A stretch of 16,127 bases of DNA, taken from contig JBJXGF010000273.1 of NCBI GenBank assembly GCA_046153015.1, positions 1-16,127 on the forward strand, written 5' to 3'. Position numbers and translations under genes: made by a program. The first letter of the stretch is position 1. Each line of letters begins with the position of its first letter. This DNA comes from JBJXGF01 sp046153015 (lineage in GTDB: Bacteria > Actinomycetota > Acidimicrobiia > Acidimicrobiales > CAIXPF01). Positions 8,333-14,302 of this stretch are shown piece after piece. The notes beneath the pieces are model-generated. The model made no database searches, was not told the DNA's origin, and worked only from the letters and a program-made list of their open reading frames with translations.

Positions 8333-9343
8333 CTAGCCCGGCGTCGGCGCCTCGGCCGCCGCCGGCGGGTTGCAGTTGGCCCGGTGCTCGGCGCCGGCCA
8401 GCGCCTGCACCCCGGTGGGGCGCAGGTCGAGCTTGGCGTAGGCCGCGGAGCGGTCCTGGCCCCGCCAACCGAGATAGTTGTAGGGCCCGGGAAGCAGCAG
8501 CTTGCGCCACTTGTCGCCCGCCACGCTCAGCCGAGCGATGGCGGCGAGGGCCCGCACGCGGTCCTTGGCCTCGAGGTCGGCCTTGGCCGCGATCTCGGTG
8601 TAGGCGCGCACCGCGTGCACGACCGCCGGCACCCGGCCGGCCCGACGGCGGCCGGTCGTCCAGGTGGCCTTGCCGCGGGCGTCGAGCACGGTCGACTGGT
8701 TCTCGTGGCAACGGCGGAAGAACTCGGGCTCCACGCAGGCGAACCGGCCGACCAGGCTCAGCTCGGCGAGCAGCACCTTGTCGGCGCCGTAGAACGGCCG
8801 GAGGAGCTTGGTGCGGCGCAGCGTGTCGGCCCGGATCACCCCGAAGATCGGCGTGCACCACACCTCGTGGGCCAGCACCTCCGCGAACCGCTCGACCGCA
8901 TGGGCCGACGGGGGCGGCGTGACGCACTCGAGCGGCTCCGAGAGCACCACGTCGGTCTCGTCGATGAGGTGCGGCTTGCCGTAGGCCAGCACCGCGTCCG
9001 CGTCGGCGTCGAGCGCGTCGACACAGGCGGAGAGCAGGCGTGGCGCGATCAGGTCGTCGACCGCGGCCCACTTGAACAGCTCGGTGTTGCACCCGCGGAA
9101 CGTGTCGTTGAAGTTGGCGTTGGCCCCCACGTCGACCGGCTGGCGCCGGTAGCGGACCCGGGGGTCGGAACGGGCGATGTCACGCGCAATGTCGGACGTG
9201 TCGTCCGTCGAGGCGTTGTCGCTGACGATCACCACCAGATCCGAGAAGTCCTGGTCCAACAGGCTGGTCAGGCACCGCTCCAGATAGGCGGCGCCGTTGC
9301 GGACGGGAAGCCCGATCGTGAGACGGGGAGCGGCGGCGCTCAT
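8333..9343 (-). CDS. glycosyltransferase family 2 (GT-A fold)
   Basis: This 336-residue inverting glycosyltransferase transfers a sugar from a nucleotide donor in the cytoplasm. The N-terminus LTIGLPVRNGAAYLERCL (8-25) and VIVSDNASTDDTSDIA (38-53) are classic GT2 nucleotide-binding segments. WAAVDDL (92-98) supplies the metal-binding acidic pair (D96, D97). FYGADKVLLAELSLVG (184-199) and EFFRRCHENQST (207-218) match the acceptor-side region and the Arg/His loop of the family. No membrane helix is apparent, and the C-terminal 30 residues are Ala/Pro-rich. The ATG at 9343 gives the expected N-terminus, but no clear ribosome binding site precedes it. The same frame stays open for at least 45 codons upstream without a start codon. 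It is transcribed alone on the minus strand, convergent with the operon that ends at 8310 and divergent from the flippase gene at 9712. Confidence 0.9.
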   Translation of the reverse strand: MSAAAPRLTIGLPVRNGAAYLERCLTSLLDQDFSDLVVIVSDNASTDDTSDIARDIARSDPRVRYRRQPVDVGANANFNDTFRGCNTELFKWAAVDDLIAPRLLSACVDALDADADAVLAYGKPHLIDETDVVLSEPLECVTPPPSAHAVERFAEVLAHEVWCTPIFGVIRADTLRRTKLLRPFYGADKVLLAELSLVGRFACVEPEFFRRCHENQSTVLDARGKATWTTGRRRAGRVPAVVHAVRAYTEIAAKADLEAKDRVRALAAIARLSVAGDKWRKLLLPGPYNYLGWRGQDRSAAYAKLDLRPTGVQALAGAEHRANCNPPAAAEAPTPG

Positions 9344-9353
9344 CGCGCCGTCG

Positions 9354-9406
9354 TTTCCAGCACCCGGATCGTTCCCGGCATCGGAATTCTTTCCAGCATC
9401 GGAGCC
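9354..9406. repeat. three imperfect 17-19 bp direct repeats upstream of GT2
   Basis: Starting 11 bp upstream of the GT2 start codon, three adjacent copies follow the pattern TTCC(A/C)GCA followed by a CCGGA or TCGGA core. They begin at about 9354, 9371 and 9390. On the minus strand they lie in the leader of the GT2 mRNA. They could be binding sites for a regulator, an RNA element or simple slippage products. In the GT2 frame they would read as DAG(K/N)-like repeats, but no start codon precedes them. Confidence 0.4.
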
Positions 9407-9651
9407 GCTCCTCCTCGACGAATCCGCCGGACCGGGCGATGCGTCGGCCTGTGGCGCCTTCGGCCGCCGCGCCGTGGCGCAAGGCGCGCCAACGCAGAGT
9501 CGGCAGCGTGTTTCGCGCCCCCTCCGCCTGCCGCGTCCGCCGTGTTCGCGCCGCCGTTCGCACGCCCCGTCATCCGGCGTGAAGTGTACCTGCGGGACCC
9601 TTTGGGTCGTGCCGGCATTGCGGGGTTGATTTGTTACGAACTCGCCGTTTT

Positions 9652-9673
9652 TCGCGACCGGTTGACGTCGCGA
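9652..9673. repeat. inverted repeat, possible operator or leader hairpin
   Basis: TCGCGAC (9652-9658) and GTCGCGA (9667-9673) form a perfect 7-bp inverted repeat around an 8-base spacer, about 40 bp before the flippase ATG. It overlaps the only TTGAC-like hexamer in this intergenic region. A regulator binding here could control the flippase gene; a chance palindrome in GC-rich DNA is also possible. Confidence 0.35.
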
Positions 9674-9711
9674 GTCGATCAGGACAAGAGTGGGCGTTTC
9701 GCTGGTAACGC

Positions 9712-11109
9712 ATGCTGCGCGGGCGAGATCGGAATCGCGCCTGTGCCGAACCCGTCCATGGTTCGCTGGTGACCCGCGGCCGCCGCCGGCATCGTCGCCG
9801 GTTCATCCGCCTGCCCGAGGGGCTGAGGCGGGGGGTGTCCGGGGGCCTGGCCGACTCGGCGTTGTCGTCCCTGTCGACCTTCCTCATCGGCGCGCACGCG
9901 GCGAGGTACCTCAGCCCCCAGGCGCTGGGCGTGTACGGGCTGCTGATGAGCGGCTTCATCGTGGCGGTGATGGTGCCGGCCGAGCTCGTCATCACCCCGC
10001 TCGAGGTCAGGCTGGTGGCCTTCGCCAACGAGTCGCAGCTCGCCTCGGTGCCCCGCTCGCTGCGCCTCGGCCTCGGGCCCGCAGCGCTGGCCTCGCTCAC
10101 GGTCACCGCGGTGTCCCTGGCGTTCGCCGCCGGCGCCGATCCGGCGGTCTCGCTCACGCTGGCCGCCGGGGCTTGCGTGGCGGCGATCCTCTCGCCGCTG
10201 CAGGACCACGTGAGGCGGATGCTCCACCAGACCGGCCGGTCCGGGCAGGCGGCGCTCACCGCGGTGGTCCAGCTCGTGGTCGTGGTGAGCGTGCTGGGCG
10301 CGGTCACGGCGAGCGGGCTCGAGCCCCACGTGGCGCCGTTCTCCGCCCTGGCGCTGGCCAACGTGGTCTCGCTCATGGTGGGGCTGCGCTTCGCGGCGCG
10401 GGCGGCGGGGCGGGCCAAGGCGCCGTCTCGGCGCACCGGGGTGTTCCGGCTCGGCCGGGTGACGAGGGTCGGCGGCTGGCTGCTGTGGGCCGGGGTCGCC
10501 GATCGGCTCTCGAACTACGCGCTGGTGGCCCTCGTGTGGCTGGTGGTGAGCAAGGAGGCGGTCGGCCAGCTCGAGGCGGCCCGCGTGCTCTCGCAGCCGA
10601 TGTTCGTGCTGGCCACCGGCCTCGTGGTGGTGCTGCGCCCCCGGGTGATCACCGCCGCCCTCGGCGGCGAGCGCGGGCAGGCCCGCCGCCTCCGCCGCGC
10701 CTTCGCCGGCTCGGTGCTGGCCATCGGCCTGGGGTACGCGGCGCTGGCCGGCACGCAGTGGCCGCTCAACCCGCTGCCCCGCCTGTTCCCGGTGGCGTTC
10801 GAGACGAGCGGGCTGCTGGCGCTGTGGATCGTGGCGGCGGCGGCCACGTACTGCCTCTACACGGTCCCGGCCGAGCTGGTCTCGGTGGGCCGCCAACGCT
10901 CGGTCGCCCGCATCGCCACGCTGGCCGGCCTCGCCACCGTGGCGGCCGGCTTCGTGCTGCTGGCGGCCGGCGTCGGCGTGCGGGGCGTTCCGCTGGCGCT
11001 GCTCACCCGCGCCGCGGTGTCGGCGCTCGGCATGGCGCTGGTGGTGCGAGCCGTCTACCGCAGGGCCTCGAGGCGCGCCGCCCGCCTGCCCAACGCGGTC
11101 AGGGGGTAG
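9712..11109 (+). CDS. Wzx-like polysaccharide flippase (MOP superfamily), copy 1
   Basis: This 465-residue polytopic membrane protein has about 12 hydrophobic segments from residue 45 to 446, as expected for an oligosaccharide flippase that moves lipid-linked repeat units across the cytoplasmic membrane. Landmarks are LADSALSSLSTFLIG (46-60), SPLQDHVRRMLHQTGRS (161-177) and WPLNPLPRLFP (350-360). All recur in the minus-strand protein at 11099-12433, so the two are paralogues. The first 35 residues are Arg-rich and have no counterpart in that paralogue. A GTG at 9769 would give a 446-residue protein closer to its size. Neither start has a clear ribosome binding site, so the start is uncertain. 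The last 11 bp overlap the convergent paralogue. MOP-family assignment rests on topology and context; a substrate cannot be named. Confidence 0.82.
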   Translation: MLRGRDRNRACAEPVHGSLVTRGRRRHRRRFIRLPEGLRRGVSGGLADSALSSLSTFLIGAHAARYLSPQALGVYGLLMSGFIVAVMVPAELVITPLEVRLVAFANESQLASVPRSLRLGLGPAALASLTVTAVSLAFAAGADPAVSLTLAAGACVAAILSPLQDHVRRMLHQTGRSGQAALTAVVQLVVVVSVLGAVTASGLEPHVAPFSALALANVVSLMVGLRFAARAAGRAKAPSRRTGVFRLGRVTRVGGWLLWAGVADRLSNYALVALVWLVVSKEAVGQLEAARVLSQPMFVLATGLVVVLRPRVITAALGGERGQARRLRRAFAGSVLAIGLGYAALAGTQWPLNPLPRLFPVAFETSGLLALWIVAAAATYCLYTVPAELVSVGRQRSVARIATLAGLATVAAGFVLLAAGVGVRGVPLALLTRAAVSALGMALVVRAVYRRASRRAARLPNAVRG

Positions 11110-12433
11110 CGACCTCCGCCCGGCCGTCGACCACCAGCTCGAGCGGCGGGTCGGGGGCCGGCGTCGCCTCGGGACCGTAGAGCCGGCGCAGCGCCCGGCG
11201 GTACACGAGGAACTCGCCCGGCCGCTGGAGCACGGTGGCCACCGGAATGGCGAACGCGCCGAGCACCGGGGCGAGGGCCAGGATGCCGAGCAGGTAGCTC
11301 CCACCGGCGGTGACGCTGATCGGGGCGAGGTTGCGCTCGAGGCCGCCGCCGACGAGCTCGTTGCGGAACACGCTGCTGAACTGGTTGATCGTGAGGGCGA
11401 TGATCGCCGCGACGAGCAGGCCCGGCTGGTCGTAGGCCTTGGGGAGCAGCTCAGGCAGCGGGTTGAACGGCCAGCTGATCCCGATGGCCAACGCGTAGAG
11501 CGCGCCGAGCCCGCCGAGGGCGGCGAGGTACGCGGTGGAGATGCGCCGGGCGAGGTCCCGGTCTCGGGCGTGCCCGGCTCGCATCGAATGCGGGCGGGCC
11601 ACGGTGGTCACGCCCACCGCCACCACCGCCATGGGCTGGCCGAGCTGGCGCACCGCCTCGTTGTGCCCGGCGGCGCCGGCGCCGGCGATGGCGGCCAGGG
11701 CGAACGCCCCGAGCAGGCCGAAGAGTTGGTCGAGCGAGCCCGAGAGGAGCAGCCAACCCCCTGAGCGCATCAGCAGGTGGCGCTTCAGCAGCGGCATCCG
11801 ACGCGGGTACATCCCCCGCACCAGCACGTGGTAGCCCACCGCGCCCGACACGACGTTCGCCAGGGCCAACGAGCCGAACGGGATCCACACGGGGGCCACG
11901 CCGAGGCGGATCATGGCGACCACGGCGGCGATCACCGACGCCACCTGCAGGGTCGACATGCCGGCGGCCACGTAGGAGCGGTTGGTCTGGTGCGCGATGC
12001 GGCGGAGGTGGTCTTGCAGGGGCGACAGGAACGTGAACGCCGCGGCGCTGAGGGCGAGGGGCACGAGCGTGGCGAGCTCGATCCCGGGCCGCACGATCGG
12101 CGCGGCGAGGGCCACCCCGCCGGCCATGATCCCGGCCGCGGCCAGCGCGATCGGCGCCGCCATCTTCACCGTGGTGCGCAGGGCGAAGGACTGCTGCTGG
12201 ATCGTGGCGCCCAGCACCGCCACCTCGGCCGGCACCAGCAGGAGCTGCGCCGGCGCCACCGCCGCCAGCACGAAGCCGAAGAAGAACAGCGAGTACACGC
12301 CGAGGTCGTCGAGCGCGAGCCGCTGCGCGCTCAGACCGGCGATGAAGGTGGCGAGCGAGGAGAAAGCGGAGTCGACCAGGCCGGCCGACAGCGCACCGGA
12401 CAGCTTGCGCAGGCCTCGAAGCCCGCTGCTCAT
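11099..12433 (-). CDS. Wzx-like polysaccharide flippase (MOP superfamily), copy 2
   Basis: This 444-residue membrane protein has about 12 hydrophobic segments and probably flips lipid-linked oligosaccharide. Shared landmarks with the plus-strand flippase are AGLVDSAFSSLATFIAG (17-33), LSPLQDHLRRIAHQTNRS (136-153), LALANVVSGAVG (189-200) and WPFNPLPELLPKAY (321-334). The start is the ATG at 12433, which overlaps the TGA of the upstream ligase gene as ATGA. A longer reading that begins near 13567 was rejected because its first 378 codons run antisense-frame through the ligase gene. The tail (420-444) is Pro/acidic and probably cytoplasmic. It forms a coupled pair with the ligase, as Wzx and Wzy commonly do, which makes this copy the likelier dedicated partner of that enzyme. 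Confidence 0.85.
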   Translation of the reverse strand: MSSGLRGLRKLSGALSAGLVDSAFSSLATFIAGLSAQRLALDDLGVYSLFFFGFVLAAVAPAQLLLVPAEVAVLGATIQQQSFALRTTVKMAAPIALAAAGIMAGGVALAAPIVRPGIELATLVPLALSAAAFTFLSPLQDHLRRIAHQTNRSYVAAGMSTLQVASVIAAVVAMIRLGVAPVWIPFGSLALANVVSGAVGYHVLVRGMYPRRMPLLKRHLLMRSGGWLLLSGSLDQLFGLLGAFALAAIAGAGAAGHNEAVRQLGQPMAVVAVGVTTVARPHSMRAGHARDRDLARRISTAYLAALGGLGALYALAIGISWPFNPLPELLPKAYDQPGLLVAAIIALTINQFSSVFRNELVGGGLERNLAPISVTAGGSYLLGILALAPVLGAFAIPVATVLQRPGEFLVYRRALRRLYGPEATPAPDPPLELVVDGRAEVATP

Positions 12434-13992
12434 CGCCCCGGCCTGCGCCGCGGCCGAGCCTCCCGGGCCAGGGCCTGCTGCTCGAGGCGCCGCCTGGCGT
12501 TGCGCTCGCCGTCGAGGGGTCGGGTCGCCGCCGGCGGCGTGGCGTCCTCGAGCTCGGCCGCCCCGTCGCGCTGGCGATCGCGTTCGCGCTCGCCTTCGCG
12601 CTCGAGCAGCAGCTCGAGCTCCTCGTCGTCGACCAGCTCGGCGCGTTCGCCCTCCCGGCGGGTGCTGTCGAACAGCGGCGCGAGGCAGGCGCCGGCCAGC
12701 GCGTAGAACGGCAGCGCGCTGAGCGGCGTCTCGAAGAAGTTGTCGAAGAGCGACATGGCCAGCGAGAGGGTGAAGAGCGAGATGCCGAAGGGGTTGCCGG
12801 TCAGGCGGTGCACCCGCAGGAGCAGCCGACCGAGCTGGATGAACAGCAACGCGAAGAGGGCCACCCCCACGAAGCCGGTATAGCCCAGCGCGAAGAAGAA
12901 CACGCTGTGCGGTGTGCGGGTGTCCTCCTCGACGTTCACGCCGAGCTGGCGCAGCTCGTAGCCGTAGCCGTAGCCGAGGAGCTGGCGGCCCTGCTCCTGG
13001 TTGACCCCGCGCCAGATGCCCTTCCACCACGTCTGTCGCCAGTCGGCGGTGCCGGCGACGGCGCTGGTGAGCTCGGGTGGGGCGAGCTGCTCGGCGAGGT
13101 CCTCGTTGAACGGGGCCACCATGCGGGCGGCGACGCCGGCCGGGGTGACGTAGCCGCCGCGGGTCACGTTCGCCTGGATCCGCAGGTTCAGCGCGCTGAT
13201 GACCACCGAGAGCAGCAACAGGGCGACGGCGCCGATCAGCAGGGGGCGCACCCGGCGGGTGAGCACCGACCACACCAGCAGCGCCAGCGTGAACCCGATC
13301 CACTCCGCCCGCACCTGCTGGCCGATCATCGTGACGAAGTTGGCGGCGATGAGGTACCAGTACCGCCTCGGGTCGGGCACGAAGCAGAGGATCCCGAGGA
13401 TCGAGATCGCCGAGGCCCGGGGGCCGGAGAGCACGGCGTCGGAGAACGGCAGCGCGATGTCGCCCCGGCGCAGCACGAACACGAAGATCACGCCGAAGCT
13501 GGCGTTGACCCAGGCCGCCCACATGACGAAGCGGCGCAGCAGATCGGGCCGGACCCGCGCCGCCCACAGGCCGAGGAACAAGTAGATCGTGTAGTAGTTG
13601 AGCGTGAAGGTCTTGAGGACGTCGAAGAAGTTGTGGTTGAGCCGGTAGCCGCGGATCGCCTGGAAGAGGCCGTAGCCGATGAAGGCCGCCACCGACCAGC
13701 TCAGCACGTGGAGGCGGCCGGGCAGCACCATCCAGCGGATCGCGTCGAAGAGGGCCATGCGCGAGGGCCGGTACAGCACCGCGGCCAGCGTGGTGGCCTC
13801 GGCGATGTAGAAGTTGAGCGCGGGGATGCCGATGTGCCCGAAGCTGCGGTGCATGGCGGCGAGGCCGACCACGACGAACAGGGCGAAGCCGACGACGGTC
13901 CGCGCCTCTTTGGGGGACAGGTCGGTCGGCGCCAGCGGTTCGTCGGCCGCCGGCGGGAAGGGCGCCGCCCGGTCCGCCATCGAGAGGTTCAC
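12430..13992 (-). CDS. O-antigen ligase/polymerase family membrane protein (Wzy/WaaL-type)
   Basis: This 520-residue polytopic protein has roughly 10-12 hydrophobic segments and one large extracytoplasmic loop (about 270-360) before TPHSVFFFALGYTGFVG. That motif is the His-containing Wzy_C signature (H362). The arginine in GQQVRAEWIGF (R228) is also typical. It should polymerise undecaprenyl-linked repeat units or ligate the finished chain on the outer face of the membrane. Start choice: AGGAGG (14003-14008) lies 10 bases before the GTG at 13992, which is preferred. ATG 14025 has no such site and ATG 13980 is poorly spaced. After the last helix the protein carries about 78 highly charged residues rich in Glu and Arg (EELELLLEREGERERDRQR), unusual for the family and probably cytosolic. 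It overlaps the following flippase gene by 4 bp (ATGA). Polymerase and ligase cannot be told apart from sequence. Confidence 0.85.
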   Translation of the reverse strand: MNLSMADRAAPFPPAADEPLAPTDLSPKEARTVVGFALFVVVGLAAMHRSFGHIGIPALNFYIAEATTLAAVLYRPSRMALFDAIRWMVLPGRLHVLSWSVAAFIGYGLFQAIRGYRLNHNFFDVLKTFTLNYYTIYLFLGLWAARVRPDLLRRFVMWAAWVNASFGVIFVFVLRRGDIALPFSDAVLSGPRASAISILGILCFVPDPRRYWYLIAANFVTMIGQQVRAEWIGFTLALLVWSVLTRRVRPLLIGAVALLLLSVVISALNLRIQANVTRGGYVTPAGVAARMVAPFNEDLAEQLAPPELTSAVAGTADWRQTWWKGIWRGVNQEQGRQLLGYGYGYELRQLGVNVEEDTRTPHSVFFFALGYTGFVGVALFALLFIQLGRLLLRVHRLTGNPFGISLFTLSLAMSLFDNFFETPLSALPFYALAGACLAPLFDSTRREGERAELVDDEELELLLEREGERERDRQRDGAAELEDATPPAATRPLDGERNARRRLEQQALAREARPRRRPGR

Positions 13993-14302
13993 GCTGTGCC
14001 CGCCTCCTGTCCGGCGAGCCGCCAACGTCGCCGGGTAGTGGTCCTGCTCCTGGGCTCGCGCCTGGAGTCGCGCCCAGACCGACGTGCGCTCAGTGCGCGC
14101 CCCTCCAGAGCTCGGGGCGAGTCTAGCCAGCGGGCCCGACGGCCCGTCGCGGGTCGCTTGTTGCGACTCGGCGTCGGCCCCGATTTGCGCGCTCTCACGC
14201 GCGGAGAGCGGTTGTGAGCGCTCGCTCGGAGGTAGCTGCCGGTGTGGCCCGTCGGGGCGTCGATAGCCTCGGAGACGGCCGGCGAATCACCGGCGGGAGG
14301 CG
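13993..14302. promoter_or_regulatory. divergent intergenic region between ligase and beta-helix genes
   Basis: This 310-bp non-coding stretch separates two divergent transcription units. It includes the ligase ribosome binding site AGGAGG (14003-14008, minus strand). On the minus strand, TAGACT (14120-14125) fits the actinobacterial -10 form. On the plus strand, TAGCCT (14264-14269) does the same. No convincing -35 accompanies either. GGGAGG (14295-14300) is the likely ribosome binding site for the beta-helix gene, with a small GCCGG/CCGGC dyad (14278-14294) directly before it. Two more dyads lie at 14190-14223. No small gene was recognised. Confidence 0.5.
14190..14223. repeat. clustered dyads, possible operator
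   Basis: CGCTCTC (14190-14196) and GAGAGCG (14204-14210) form a perfect 7-bp inverted repeat with a 7-base spacer. It is followed by the palindrome GAGCGCTC (14216-14223). They lie 80-115 bp before the beta-helix gene, where a regulator could act. The right arm sits inside GCGGAGAGCGG, an 11-mer that recurs three times at the start of that gene. Confidence 0.4.

Larger units (their letters stand above)
9344..9711. promoter_or_regulatory. divergent intergenic region between GT2 and flippase genes
   Basis: This 368-bp stretch holds no convincing gene. It separates the minus-strand GT2 gene from the plus-strand flippase gene and should carry both promoters. The half nearer the flippase (about 9580-9710) is noticeably richer in A/T than its surroundings, as expected of promoter DNA. 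On the minus strand TACACT (9583-9588) fits an actinobacterial -10 pattern, but no good -35 is seen. On the plus strand TTGACG (9662-9667) resembles a -35, but its -10 is weak. The specific promoter calls are tentative. Confidence 0.5.

Noticed and set aside
8300..9772. Plus-strand open frame opposite the GT2 gene and through the intergenic region
   Set aside because: No domain is recognisable, and the minus strand holds a clear GT2 enzyme.
12590..12660. Repetitive CTCGAG/GAGCTC motifs suggestive of a structured element
   Set aside because: They are explained by Glu/Leu/Arg codons in the charged tail of the ligase.
12434..13567. Long N-terminal extension of the minus-strand flippase
   Set aside because: The extra 378 codons lie out of frame within the ligase gene. 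The ATGA overlap at 12430-12433 marks the true start.
12808..14217. Plus-strand open frame opposite the ligase gene
   Set aside because: The product is a His/Glu/Gln/Arg-rich shadow without domains, and the minus strand has membrane helices and a Wzy_C-like motif.
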